A DNA stretch of 64,000 bases from Flavobacteriales bacterium (GTDB lineage: Bacteria; Bacteroidota; Bacteroidia; Flavobacteriales_F; PHOS-HE28). The position numbers and the translations under genes are program-made. The stretch spans positions 120,752-184,751 of the forward strand of contig JACJZG010000005.1 of assembly GCA_020635715.1 (NCBI GenBank). Direction: 5' to 3'. Positions 52,388-61,264 of this stretch are shown piece by piece (the first letter of the stretch is position 1; each line of letters opens with the position of its first letter). The notes beneath the pieces were generated by a model. The model searched no databases. It had not been told where the DNA came from and saw nothing but the letters and a program-made list of their open reading frames with translations.

Positions 52388-53769
52388 ACCGGTTGTTGCG
52401 CTATGCCCCCTTCCTGCTGCTCGCCGCGTGCGGTGGTGGGAAGAAGACCGTGCAGACCCCGGTGCAACAGCCCATTGAACAGCGCCCGAGTTGGGTGGGT
52501 GCCCGTCCGGTGGCCGATGGTTATTACATCGGCATCGGCATGGCCAACAAGAACAGGCCCGATGTGCTGGAAACGGCCAAGAAGAACGCGCTCAACGACC
52601 TCGCCAGTGAGATCAGTGTGAAGGTGGAGGGCAACAGCTTGCTTTACACCCTGGACCGCAAGAACCAGTTCGACGAGACCTTCACCAGCAGCATCCGCAC
52701 CAGCAGCGACGAGCAACTGGAGGGTTTCGAGCTCGTGGAGAGCTGGGAGAACCCCAACGAGTATTGGACCTACTACCGCCTTTCGAAGGCGGAACATGCG
52801 CGCATCAAAGCCGAGAAGAAGGCCGGAGCCATCCGGAACGCCCTCGACCTGCATGCGCGAAGCAAGCAGAGCATCGGGTCCGGCGACCTGCGCACGGCCT
52901 TCGACCAGGAGCTGCGGGCCATCCTGGCCATGAAGGACTACTGGGGCGAGAACGATGCGGTGGAGATGGACGGCAGGCAGGTTCAGCTGGTGAACGAACT
53001 GTACGCCGACCTGCAGAACCTCACCAGCAGCGTGCGGTTGAACGTGCTGCCGGAACGCTGCGAACTGGATTACAGCAATGGCTTCAAACGGGAGCTGCTC
53101 ATCAACGCCGGGTACACCAACGGCGGTGGCCTTCGCGACCTGGTACAGCTGCCGCTCTTCATCACCTACCCGGGAACGGGTGGCAAGGTGACCGAGTTGA
53201 AGAACACCGATGCGGAGGGGCGTGCACGCACCACGGTGCAACGCGTGGATCCCACCGCCAAACAACTGGAGGTGCTGGTGAAGCTGCACCTGGACGAGCT
53301 CGTGAGCCGGGAGATGGACCGTGCCCTGGTGAACGCCCTGGTGAACGGCCTCACCGCTCCTGAAGTGCATGTGCCGATCGACCTGCGCATGCCGCGGGTG
53401 CTGATGCGTTCCAAGGAGACCAACCTGGGCCAGCCCGTGACCGATGCCGGTGTGGGGCTCGTGGTGCGCGAAGAGCTTACGAGCAAGGGCTTCCGCTTCG
53501 TGGAACGAGAGAGCGATGCCGACCTGTTGCTTGACCTGAACGCCCATACCCGACAGGGAGGCGAGTCACAGGGCTTCTACACGGCCTTCGTGGACGTGAG
53601 CTACACCTTCCGCGACCGCAGGTCGCAGGATATCGTCTTCCAAGGCGGGAAGCAGGGCATCAAGGGGGTGCAGCTCACCTATGAGAAGGCGGGCCTGGAG
53701 AGCTTCAAGAAGGCCATCCCCGACATCCGCAAGGAACTCGTTCCGGGGATCATGAACGCCTTTAATTGA
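52384..53769 (+). CDS. LPP20 family lipoprotein
   Basis: 461 residues; lipobox LLAACGGG after MNRLLRYAPFL. The N-terminal LPP20 domain (about 35-165) shows PSWVGARPVADGYYIGIGMA, AKKNALNDLASEISVKVEGN and NEYWTYYRLSKAEHARIKAE. A long C-terminal part (about 170-461) contains beta-rich segments with DADLLLDLNAHTRQGGESQG near the end. Translationally coupled to the CsgG-like gene. LPP20 domains are found in Helicobacter lipoproteins and many Bacteroidota envelope proteins; no biochemical role is established. Partner of the CsgG-like protein by context. Confidence 0.85.
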   Translation: MNRLLRYAPFLLLAACGGGKKTVQTPVQQPIEQRPSWVGARPVADGYYIGIGMANKNRPDVLETAKKNALNDLASEISVKVEGNSLLYTLDRKNQFDETFTSSIRTSSDEQLEGFELVESWENPNEYWTYYRLSKAEHARIKAEKKAGAIRNALDLHARSKQSIGSGDLRTAFDQELRAILAMKDYWGENDAVEMDGRQVQLVNELYADLQNLTSSVRLNVLPERCELDYSNGFKRELLINAGYTNGGGLRDLVQLPLFITYPGTGGKVTELKNTDAEGRARTTVQRVDPTAKQLEVLVKLHLDELVSREMDRALVNALVNGLTAPEVHVPIDLRMPRVLMRSKETNLGQPVTDAGVGLVVREELTSKGFRFVERESDADLLLDLNAHTRQGGESQGFYTAFVDVSYTFRDRRSQDIVFQGGKQGIKGVQLTYEKAGLESFKKAIPDIRKELVPGIMNAFN

Positions 53770-53864
53770 GGAATGACGGGCAATTCCGAAGTTTGGCACG
53801 GATCTGGAAAACGCAACGCTAACTGAAACCACCACCGGCAAGGCCGGTCGAAAGAACCAAGACC

Positions 53865-54455
53865 ATGAAGACCACGAGATCGAACCGCACCCTGCCGGTA
53901 CTGATGACCGCCCTGGTGCTCGCCGGTGGCATGACCGCCTGCAAGAAGAAGAAACAGGTCGTTGAGACCCCGAACCCGACCGGTGAGACCGAGGTCGCCG
54001 TGCTCTGCTCCGGCCCCGAGTTCTTCACCAACGACAAGGTGTTCCGCGCGAACAACCTGGGTGAGAGCATGGACCAGGCCACGTCCAAGAAGAAGGCCCT
54101 GGCCAACGCCCGCGCCGACCTGGCCAGCGCGATCAACACCCAGCTGAAGGGCGTGATCGACAACTACGTGAACAGCCGCGAGCTGAACAACCGGGAGGAG
54201 GTGGCCGAGCGCTTCGAGGGCCTCACCCGCGAAGTGGTGGACCAGAAGCTCACCGGCACCAAGACCATCTGCGAGAAGGTGATGAAAGTGAACGCCACCG
54301 GCAACTACAAGACCTACGTGGCCATCGAACTCAGTGCCCAGGATCTGCTGGCCGCGTACAACGAGCGCCTGAGCAACGATGAGCGCCTGCGCATCGACTA
54401 CGACTACGAGAAGTTCAAGGAGACCTTCGAGGCCGAGATGAACAAGCTCAAGTGA
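53865..54455 (+). CDS. LPP20-like small lipoprotein
   Basis: 196 residues; lipobox GGMTACKKKK. The mature part, LCSGPEFFTNDKVFRANNLG then SMDQATSKKKALANARADLA and GNYKTYVAIELSAQDLLAAY, repeats the A-x-KKAL-xxA-xxDLA pattern of the LPP20 N-terminal domain. It is thus a shortened relative of the upstream protein. It lies 95 bases downstream of it on the same strand and is closed by a strong terminator, making it the last gene of the cassette. Function unknown. Confidence 0.8.
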   Translation: MKTTRSNRTLPVLMTALVLAGGMTACKKKKQVVETPNPTGETEVAVLCSGPEFFTNDKVFRANNLGESMDQATSKKKALANARADLASAINTQLKGVIDNYVNSRELNNREEVAERFEGLTREVVDQKLTGTKTICEKVMKVNATGNYKTYVAIELSAQDLLAAYNERLSNDERLRIDYDYEKFKETFEAEMNKLK

Positions 54456-54473
54456 TCCTTCGGTAATTATCGG

Positions 54474-54503
54474 AAGACCCCGGTGCATGCACCGGGGTCT
54501 TTG
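54474..54503 (+). terminator. Rho-independent terminator of the lipoprotein cassette
   Basis: AAGACCCCGGTGC and GCACCGGGGTCTT form a perfect 13-bp stem with a 2-nt turn, followed by TTGCTTTC. It lies 18 bases after the last lipoprotein stop. Confidence 0.85.
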
Positions 54504-54541
54504 CTTTCGGACCGATGGTGATCGTGTCCGACCTTCGCGCC

Positions 54542-54943
54542 ATGGACAAACGCTCGCTCGTCGCCGGCTCCCTGACCTTGTTCATCGCGGTGGCTCTTGG
54601 CGCCTTCGGGGCGCATGGCCTGAAGTCGCAGGTAGGGCCTGGGGCGGTGGCCCAATGGCATACGGGGGTGGAATACCAGTTCTACCATGGCCTTGGCCTG
54701 GTCCTCGTGGCATTGCTGGCGGCGCGCCTGTCGGCCGGTCGTATCGTCCTGATACGCAGACTTTTCCTTGCGGGTATCGCGCTCTTCTCGGGTTCGATCT
54801 ACCTGCTCGCGACACGGGATATCCTTGGTACCCATGCACTTACGAAGGTGCTGGGGCCGCTCACGCCGCTCGGAGGCCTGTGCTTCCTGGCGGGCTGGGC
54901 CGTGCTGTTCATAACCGCTTGGCGGATGCCTGTCGATCGTTAG
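54542..54943 (+). CDS. DUF423 family membrane protein
   Basis: 133 residues from ATG 54542 (MDKRSLVAGSLTLFIAVALG). DUF423 signature GAFGAHGLKSQVGPGAVAQW followed by HTGVEYQFYHGLGLVLVALL and FLAGIALFSGSIYLLA; four helices. Inner-membrane protein of unknown function (YwdK/YgdD family). It stands alone between a terminator and the pckA promoter. Confidence 0.92.
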   Translation: MDKRSLVAGSLTLFIAVALGAFGAHGLKSQVGPGAVAQWHTGVEYQFYHGLGLVLVALLAARLSAGRIVLIRRLFLAGIALFSGSIYLLATRDILGTHALTKVLGPLTPLGGLCFLAGWAVLFITAWRMPVDR

Positions 54944-54964
54944 CCCGGCCATCGCCCTTCCCCG

Positions 54965-54972
54965 TACTTTTG
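54965..54972 (+). promoter_or_regulatory. Promoter -7 box TACTTTTG upstream of pckA
   Basis: Exact TAnnTTTG match, 28 bases before the pckA ATG; a purine-rich CTAAAGGAAC lies directly upstream of the start, a rare possible Shine-Dalgarno in this window. Confidence 0.55.
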
Positions 54973-55000
54973 CGGCTCATTTCACAATTCCTAAAGGAAC

Positions 55001-56614
55001 ATGAACGAATTCGGCCATAAACCGAAGAACGCCGACCTCGGGAAGGTCGGTCTTGCTACCGCAGGTGACGTGTATTGGAACCTCGAGCCCGCGGAACTCG
55101 TGGAGCAGGCCATCATGAACGGGCAGGGTGTGCTCGCGGACAGCGGTGCGCTCGCCATCGATACCGGCGAATTCACCGGGCGCAGCCCCAAGGACAAGTT
55201 CTGCGTGCGCGACGCCAAGACCGAGAACACCGTGTGGTGGGGCGATGTGAACTTCCCCTTCACCCCGGAGAACTTCGACCGCCTGCACGACCGGATGTCC
55301 GCCTACCTGCAAGGCCGTGAGCTCTTCGTAAAGGACGCCTACGCCTGTGCGGATCCGACCTATCGCCTGAACATCCGCGTGGTGGCTGAATACCCGGCCA
55401 GCGCCATGTTCGCCGGCAACATGTTCCTACGCCCAACGAGCGCCGAACTGGACGGTTTCGAACCCGATTGGCACATCATCTGCGCCCCCGGCTTCCACGC
55501 CGATCCGGCCAAGGACGGCACCCGCCAGCACAACTTCGCCGTGATCAACTTCAGCAAGAAGATGATCCTGATCGGTGGCACCGGCTACACGGGCGAGATC
55601 AAGAAGGGCATCTTCACGGTGCTCAACTACGTACTGCCCGAGGAGCGCAAGGTGCTGAGCATGCACTGCAGTGCCAACATCGGCAAGGGTGGTGATACGG
55701 CCGTCTTCTTCGGCCTGAGCGGTACCGGCAAGACCACATTGAGCGCCGACCCGGAGCGCGCACTGATCGGCGACGATGAGCACGGCTGGAGCGACAAGGG
55801 CGTGTTCAACTTCGAAGGCGGCTGCTACGCGAAGTGCATCGATCTGAGCAAGGAGAAGGAGCCCCAGATCTGGGAAGCCATCAAGTTCGGCTCCATCCTG
55901 GAGAACATCGTTTTCGAGGAGGGCACCACCAAGGTGGACTTCGCCGATGGTTCCAAGACGGAGAACACCCGTGTGAGCTATCCGATCGATCACATCGCTG
56001 GCGTGGCCACGCCGAGCGTCGGCGGCCACCCGAAGAACATCTTCTTCCTCACCTGCGATGCCTACGGCGTGCTGCCTCCGATCAGCCGCTTGACGCCAGG
56101 CCAGGCCATGTACCACTTCATCAGCGGCTATACAGCGAAGGTGGCCGGGACCGAGGCGGGTGTGACCGAACCCCAGAGCACCTTCAGCGCCTGCTTCGGC
56201 AAGGCCTTCCTGCCCCTGCATCCCACGAAGTACGCGGGCATGCTCGGCGAGATGATGAAGCAGCACGACGTGCGCGTCTGGCTGGTGAACACCGGCTGGA
56301 GCGGTGGCAGCTACGGCACGGGCGAGCGGATGAAACTGAAGCTGACCCGGGCCATGATCACTGCAGCGCTGCGTGGCGAGCTCGATGGCGTGTCGTACAG
56401 CGACCATCCCGTGTTCGGGGTGCAGGTTCCCGCGACCTGCCCCAATGTGCCCGATGAGGTGCTCGATCCACGCTCCACGTGGAAGGACAAGGCAGCCTAC
56501 GACGCAACGGCGGAGAAGCTCGCCAAACAGTTCGTGGACAACTTCGCCAAGTACAGCGAAGGCGCCAGCCCGGAGATCCTGGCTGCCGCACCTCGCACCG
56601 CAGTAAAGGCCTGA
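55001..56614 (+). CDS. pckA: Phosphoenolpyruvate carboxykinase (ATP)
   Basis: 537 residues. Converts oxaloacetate and ATP to PEP, CO2 and ADP in gluconeogenesis. Seen: GRSPKDKFCVRD (substrate Arg/Lys), HCSANIGKGGDTAVFFGLSG leading to GLSGTGKTTLSADP (kinase-1a P-loop, about 238-250), IGDDEHGWSDKGVFNFEGGC (kinase-2/metal Asp) and NTRVSYPIDHI. C-terminal NTGWSGGSYGTGERMKL matches the adenine-binding region. Length and motif order are standard for the ATP-dependent class. Monocistronic by context, with a clear promoter box. Confidence 0.97.
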   Translation: MNEFGHKPKNADLGKVGLATAGDVYWNLEPAELVEQAIMNGQGVLADSGALAIDTGEFTGRSPKDKFCVRDAKTENTVWWGDVNFPFTPENFDRLHDRMSAYLQGRELFVKDAYACADPTYRLNIRVVAEYPASAMFAGNMFLRPTSAELDGFEPDWHIICAPGFHADPAKDGTRQHNFAVINFSKKMILIGGTGYTGEIKKGIFTVLNYVLPEERKVLSMHCSANIGKGGDTAVFFGLSGTGKTTLSADPERALIGDDEHGWSDKGVFNFEGGCYAKCIDLSKEKEPQIWEAIKFGSILENIVFEEGTTKVDFADGSKTENTRVSYPIDHIAGVATPSVGGHPKNIFFLTCDAYGVLPPISRLTPGQAMYHFISGYTAKVAGTEAGVTEPQSTFSACFGKAFLPLHPTKYAGMLGEMMKQHDVRVWLVNTGWSGGSYGTGERMKLKLTRAMITAALRGELDGVSYSDHPVFGVQVPATCPNVPDEVLDPRSTWKDKAAYDATAEKLAKQFVDNFAKYSEGASPEILAAAPRTAVKA

Positions 56615-56737
56615 TCCGATGGGCCGTGGCCGGGGTCCCCACGGACCTCCGGCCGCGGTCATGCGGTGGGGACCGTTGGCATCGTCCTTGATGGTCGACG
56701 GTCCCTGTACCCACGTCATCATCCCCTGACCGGAACC

Positions 56738-58186
56738 GTGCGCACGCTCATTGCCTTCCTCTTGTTCACCGTGGCCCAAGGCGCTGCGGCACAATCGTAC
56801 CTGGACCGCACCCTGTATCCGGAGCGGCTGCACGATGATCTGGAGCTGGTGCGGGCCGCGATCCATGAGGCCCACCCCGATCCCTACCGCTACCACACGA
56901 AGGCCGAACTGGATGCGGTGATCGATCAGGTGCGGGACTCCATACGACTGCCCATGTCGGTGGTGGAATATGAGCAGGCCCTGCGGCCGGTGTTGAAGGC
57001 GTTGGGCGACATGCACAGCCGGGTGGAATGGCCCGCATCGATGCAGCGTTCGCTCACCACTGGAGCCGATCTGCTGCCCATGCAGGTGAAGATCCTGCCG
57101 GATGGGGTCTATCTGGAGGAGGAGTTGAAAGGATTCCGTAGCATCCCCGTGGGCAGCCGCATCCTGGCCATCAACGGCCGACCCATCCAGGAGATCGTGG
57201 AGCGCCTTCTGACGACCGTGGTAGGCGATGGTTCCAACCGGACCTATGCGGAGCGGGTGCTGGAGCGTGAGTTCAATGTACGCTACCACCTATACATCGA
57301 ACAGACCAATGCCTACCGGGTCGAATACCGCACGCCGACCAGATCGGACGGGGAGCACACGGTCTTCGGGATGACCGGCAATGAGATCACGAACACACGC
57401 AAACCCAAGGGCACGGAGCTGCTTCCATGGGGATCCACCGCCTATCCGGAGAGCGGGGTGCTCTGGCTGAACCTGCGCACGCTTGATCCCGACAGCCTCG
57501 CGATGGCCGGGGTGCGTCCGGACCGCTTCCTGGACGCCCTGCTGAGCGAACTCCACCGCACCAAGGTGCGCACCCTGGTGATCGATGCACGTGGTGCAGG
57601 CGGTCCGGAGCTCTCCATGGCGGAACTCGTGTTCTCCGCCATTGCCAAGACGCCTTTCAAGGTGCTGGATGAAATGGTCGTGCGCAGCATCGCACCGCCA
57701 CGGACCCGCCCTTCGCACCTGATCCCGGAGGAACACTACGCGAGCGCCAACGCACGTTTCCTGCTGGCCGGCAAGGGCGGGGACTATCGCCTGCCGGAGA
57801 CCGACAGCCGCCTGTCCCTGCACGAACCGATGGCGAAGGCGTTCTCCGGCAAGGTGTACATGATCTGTGACGGATACACCCGCGATGCGGCGGCAGCGCT
57901 GGCCATGATGGTGCGGCGCAACAAGCGGGGGCGGCTCGTGGGCGAGGAGGTGGGCTCCAATGCCTTCGGCTTCACCGGTGGTCCGGAATGGGTCATCACG
58001 TTGCCTTCCTCCGGGTTGCGCTTCCACGTTCCGCTGCTGAAGAACGTGCCGGCCGGGCGGGGAGAAGGTCCCACCGATCGTGGTGAACAGCCGCACCACC
58101 AGGCCTACCAGACACCATGGGGCCTGACCAACGGCCAGGACGGCGTCCGTTCAGCGTTGCTGGAGATGATCCGTGAACTGGAATGA
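56738..58186 (+). CDS. S41 peptidase-like protein lacking the catalytic serine
   Basis: About 482 residues. GTG 56738 is the chosen start because it directly precedes the signal peptide (RTLIAFLLFTVAQGAAAQ); the in-frame ATG 24 codons earlier adds a non-signal leader. The N-terminal S41 cap (DDLELVRAAIHEAHPDPYRY ... KALGDMHSRVEW), a PDZ-like region (VYLEEELKGFRSIPVGSRIL) and the core (LVIDARGAGGPELSMAELVF; GKVYMICDGYTRDAAAALAM; GRLVGEEVGSNAFGFTGGPE) are recognisable. The family serine (normally F/T-S-A-A) is Asp in TRDAAAA, so hydrolysis is doubtful and a binding role is possible. Stop overlaps the next start (ATGA). Confidence 0.82.
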   Translation: MRTLIAFLLFTVAQGAAAQSYLDRTLYPERLHDDLELVRAAIHEAHPDPYRYHTKAELDAVIDQVRDSIRLPMSVVEYEQALRPVLKALGDMHSRVEWPASMQRSLTTGADLLPMQVKILPDGVYLEEELKGFRSIPVGSRILAINGRPIQEIVERLLTTVVGDGSNRTYAERVLEREFNVRYHLYIEQTNAYRVEYRTPTRSDGEHTVFGMTGNEITNTRKPKGTELLPWGSTAYPESGVLWLNLRTLDPDSLAMAGVRPDRFLDALLSELHRTKVRTLVIDARGAGGPELSMAELVFSAIAKTPFKVLDEMVVRSIAPPRTRPSHLIPEEHYASANARFLLAGKGGDYRLPETDSRLSLHEPMAKAFSGKVYMICDGYTRDAAAALAMMVRRNKRGRLVGEEVGSNAFGFTGGPEWVITLPSSGLRFHVPLLKNVPAGRGEGPTDRGEQPHHQAYQTPWGLTNGQDGVRSALLEMIRELE

Positions 58187-59277
58187 GGGCTGGAACCGCG
58201 CTGGTCGGCCTTCTGCCTTTGTTCATCGGCTGTTCCCCCACGGCGCAGGACAAGACCACGTCGGCTGGTTGGAGCGGTGTGCCCAACGCCTATGCCGATC
58301 ATTTCGAGCAACAGGTGCGTGGCGGTGAACGTCGCTTGGTCGTGTTCGGACCGGAAGGAAGGAATGATACGATCGGGGTGTATGCCTATCGTTCGTCCGC
58401 ATCCGGGAAGCAGGACATGCCGTGGCCGCTCGATCGCGTTGTAGCGCTCAGTACGACACACCTTCCTTATTTCTCGGCGCTTGGATCGGAGCGCGTGGTG
58501 GTGGGTGCGGCACATACCGATCAGTTGCGTGACCCGAAGTTCCTGGAGGCCCTGCGTACCGGCGCTTTGGAAGAGGTCGGCCTTCCTGATGGCGTGGATG
58601 TGGAACGCCTGATCGCCTTGGCACCACAAGCGGTATTCGACCATCCCTTCGGCCGGAAGGAACGCGCCACCGCAGCGAACGTACCCACCATCGAAGTGGC
58701 GGAGTACCTCGAAGCACACCCCCTGGGTCGCGCGGAATGGATCCGGTTCTTCGGGATGCTCCTGGGCCGGGAGGAACAGGCGGACAGCATCTTCGCGGCG
58801 ATCGAACATCGCTACACCGTGCTGCGCGACATGAAGCAGCATCTGCCTGATGGCCCGGGTGTCTTCTTCGGCAGTCGCTGGCAGGGCGATTGGTTCGCGC
58901 CACCGGGCAACAGTTACATGGCCACCTTGATCTCGGATGCCGGTGGGCGCTACGTCCTGGCGGATACAGTGGCGGACGGGAACATCACCATCCCCTTGGA
59001 ACGGGTGCTGCTGCTTGGCGATACGGTGGACCATTTCGGCGTGCTGCTGGCCGATCCCGGCAAAGTGGACCGCACAGTGCTCACCGGTGGCGACCGACGG
59101 CTCCTGGCGCTGAGGAGCCTGCGCTCAGGTGCGTTCGTTGGCAACAGCGCCAAGGATGATCTTTTCGGACAAGCATTGCTGGAGCCGGACGAGGTGCTTC
59201 GTGACCTGCGCTGCATCTTCCACCCGGGTAGCTGTGGTGTCCGTGTGCCGCGCTATTTCCGGCCGGTGCTTCAGTAG
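58183..59277 (+). CDS. BtuF/FepB-like substrate-binding lipoprotein of an ABC importer
   Basis: 364 residues with lipobox LFIGCSPT. A class III periplasmic-binding fold: RVVALSTTHLPYFSALGSER, VGLPDGVDVERLIALAPQAV, and C-terminal half GPGVFFGSRWQGDWFAPPGN, MATLISDAGGRYVLADT. This type binds haem, cobalamin or ferric siderophores. No permease or ATPase gene is adjacent, which is unusual. It is translationally coupled to the S41-like gene, and its end overlaps the convergent Mpo1-like gene by seven bases. Confidence 0.85.
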   Translation: MRAGTALVGLLPLFIGCSPTAQDKTTSAGWSGVPNAYADHFEQQVRGGERRLVVFGPEGRNDTIGVYAYRSSASGKQDMPWPLDRVVALSTTHLPYFSALGSERVVVGAAHTDQLRDPKFLEALRTGALEEVGLPDGVDVERLIALAPQAVFDHPFGRKERATAANVPTIEVAEYLEAHPLGRAEWIRFFGMLLGREEQADSIFAAIEHRYTVLRDMKQHLPDGPGVFFGSRWQGDWFAPPGNSYMATLISDAGGRYVLADTVADGNITIPLERVLLLGDTVDHFGVLLADPGKVDRTVLTGGDRRLLALRSLRSGAFVGNSAKDDLFGQALLEPDEVLRDLRCIFHPGSCGVRVPRYFRPVLQ

Positions 59278-59744
59278 CCGATGCCCAGTCGCTTGTACAC
59301 GAAGCTGAGCAGCCAGGCCGGACCGATCATCAGGAACTGAAGGTCGTCCAGGAAGCTGGGCTTCTTCCCTTCGATCTTGTGACCGTAGAACTGCCCGACC
59401 CAGGCGGCTACGAAGAGCGCTGTGCAGATGGCCCACAGCGACAGGTCAACATGCGCATCGAGGTACTTGCAGATGCCGAGGCACAGCAGGCTCCAGAGGA
59501 GCATGCCGATGGCGATGGTCGTGGACAGCCTGATGTAGAAGATGGCGACCAATGCAACGGCCAGTGTCGCCAGCATGTGCGGCCTGACAAAGGGAGGAGC
59601 ATCCGGAAGCGGAATGCTATACAGGAAGCCGACCACACAGAAGTAGATCGTGGGCACACAGATCCAATGGATCGCCTTGTTCGTCGGGTTCTGGTGACTG
59701 ACGCCATAGGCATCTAACCAGTCCTGCATGCTGCGTGTGGACAT
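59271..59744 (-). CDS. Mpo1-like (DUF962) membrane protein
   Basis: 157 residues. MQDWLDAYGVSHQNPTNKAI, HWICVPTIYFCVVGFLYSIP and AAWVGQFYGHKIEGKKPSFL, DDLQFLMIGPAWLLSFVYKR match the Mpo1/YGL010w family, with its conserved His residues (SHQNP, IHW, GH). Four helices. Yeast Mpo1 is an Fe(II)-dependent dioxygenase acting on 2-hydroxy fatty acids; the bacterial role is inferred. It lies three bases downstream of the DinB-like gene on the same strand. Confidence 0.9.
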   Translation of the reverse strand: MSTRSMQDWLDAYGVSHQNPTNKAIHWICVPTIYFCVVGFLYSIPLPDAPPFVRPHMLATLAVALVAIFYIRLSTTIAIGMLLWSLLCLGICKYLDAHVDLSLWAICTALFVAAWVGQFYGHKIEGKKPSFLDDLQFLMIGPAWLLSFVYKRLGIGY

Positions 59745-59747
59745 GGG

Positions 59748-60260
59748 TCAGCGGTAACGTTGTTCGAGGATGTCGCAATGGTGTTCGGCGTGTCCGGCGA
59801 TGCTCCATCCGATCGCGCGCACACTGATACGGATCCCATTCGCAGTGCCGCTTCGCACGAGCATTTCAGGGGTGAAGCTCCTGAACAGGGCGATCGTGCC
59901 AGTACGGATGGTCCGATGTTCAAGCAGCAGATCCCCGATCGTGCGATGGCTGCAGTCCGCCTGTTCGGCATACGCATCCTCTTCGAAGCCGGGTAGCTCC
60001 AGTTGTTCACCTCGCGCAAAGCACAATGCTCGGTATGCCAGGATGCGTTCACAATCGTTGAGATGCTGCAGCACCTGCTTGATGGACCACTTCCCGGGAG
60101 CGTAGCGATGATCGCCCATGTCTTCGGACGATCCTGCACCGAAGCTGTCGCATCGCGCCAAAGCGATCCCCAAGCCTTCGATCAGGTCGGTGCCGCTCAC
60201 CTTCCGGACGTATTCCCGGTAGAAGGTGGGGATTTCCTCCTCTTGTGGTCGATCCTTCAT
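59748..60260 (-). CDS. DinB family protein
   Basis: 170 residues forming a four-helix bundle: RYAPGKWSIKQVLQHLNDCE (first His in QHLND), RILAYRALCFARGEQLELPG, and VRAIGWSIAGHAEHHCDILE (HxxxH-type second metal site). Family knowledge: DinB-like proteins bind a divalent metal and include thiol transferases. Substrate unknown. Probably co-transcribed with the Mpo1-like gene. Confidence 0.9.
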   Translation of the reverse strand: MKDRPQEEEIPTFYREYVRKVSGTDLIEGLGIALARCDSFGAGSSEDMGDHRYAPGKWSIKQVLQHLNDCERILAYRALCFARGEQLELPGFEEDAYAEQADCSHRTIGDLLLEHRTIRTGTIALFRSFTPEMLVRSGTANGIRISVRAIGWSIAGHAEHHCDILEQRYR

Positions 60261-60326
60261 GCCTCGAAGATCGGTCCGGATCGCTTGGTGCTGACGATGC
60301 GCATGGCGAAAAGGTACGTATCGCCC

Positions 60327-61262
60327 TCACGGCACCGTTCCCACCAGGTAGGAAGCAGGTACGCCCACCAATTCCCGCAGCACCTTGAGCCAGCCCATGG
60401 GATGGCGCCACCACTGACCGGGCCGCAGTTCGGGATCACCCACGCTGCGGATGCCCACCACCACGCCATTTCCGCAGGCCTCGCTGTAGGTCAGCCGCGA
60501 ACGACGCGCATGGATGCCGAAGGAGATCACGTCCACCCGTTTGATCGAGCGCTCTTCGGCCTCCCGGGCGAAGCGTTGGGCGTTGGCCCAGGTGCGGCTT
60601 TCGCCGAGCATGACGGTGGGCAGGCGTCGTATGCGTGACCAGGGTATACCCAGGGCAACGAGTGCCTCAGCGCTGGCATCGGCGTAGGACGGGGTGCCGG
60701 GCTCCAGCCTGCCCGAAGACCGATGGATGCGCACCGTGCGCTGCAACGCATGCAGGTTGACGCCGTCCACCTTGGCGTAGAGGAGGAAGACGAGTTCCCA
60801 CCGCGGGTCGGGCACACCGAGGTGTGTTGGCGTGAAACAGAGACGGGCCGTCGGTCGGTCGATGCGCGCCCGCCTGTCCACACAGGGCCCGAACACGCTG
60901 TCCGCGAGGATCACGCCCTGATCGCCCAGCACCGCCAGGCCCGCGTTGAGCGCCCCGCAGGAGTTCACCACGAGTTCCCCGGTCACCGGTCGTTGAAGGT
61001 CCACGACGACCGTATCACCGATGCGCAAGGTGTAGGAGAAGTTGCGCGGGGTGCCGGTGATGTAGATCGTGTCATAGGCCCCTTCAAGGAGCATGTCCCG
61101 CACCTGGGGCATGAAGGTCTGGTCGATCCAGCCCTCCACCACGGCGACCCTGGCACCGCTCGGATCGTTCATGGTGAGGAAGGGGAAGGAGAGCGCCACG
61201 GTGATGGACCCGAGCGCCAGAGCGGATAGGAGCGCGACGAACCACAGCCCGGCCTTACGCAT
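60327..61262 (-). CDS. YdcF/ElyC-like (DUF218) protein with inserted beta domain
   Basis: 311 residues with an N-terminal membrane anchor (RKAGLWFVALLSALALGSIT). The DUF218-like fold is split: VAVVEGWIDQTFMPQVRDML near the start and MLGESRTWANAQRFAREAEE plus KRVDVISFGIHARRSRLTYS later, the expected order for YdcF/SanA proteins. Between them (about residues 70-185) a beta-rich segment (RNFSYTLRIGDTVVVDLQRP, ELVVNSCGALNAGLAVLGDQ, RWELVFLLYAKVDGVNLHAL) looks like an inserted carbohydrate-binding-like sandwich. ATG 61262 follows the TPR gene stop by two bases. Family role is envelope carbohydrate homeostasis in E. coli; here unknown. Confidence 0.6.
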   Translation of the reverse strand: MRKAGLWFVALLSALALGSITVALSFPFLTMNDPSGARVAVVEGWIDQTFMPQVRDMLLEGAYDTIYITGTPRNFSYTLRIGDTVVVDLQRPVTGELVVNSCGALNAGLAVLGDQGVILADSVFGPCVDRRARIDRPTARLCFTPTHLGVPDPRWELVFLLYAKVDGVNLHALQRTVRIHRSSGRLEPGTPSYADASAEALVALGIPWSRIRRLPTVMLGESRTWANAQRFAREAEERSIKRVDVISFGIHARRSRLTYSEACGNGVVVGIRSVGDPELRPGQWWRHPMGWLKVLRELVGVPASYLVGTVP

Positions 61263-61264
61263 GG

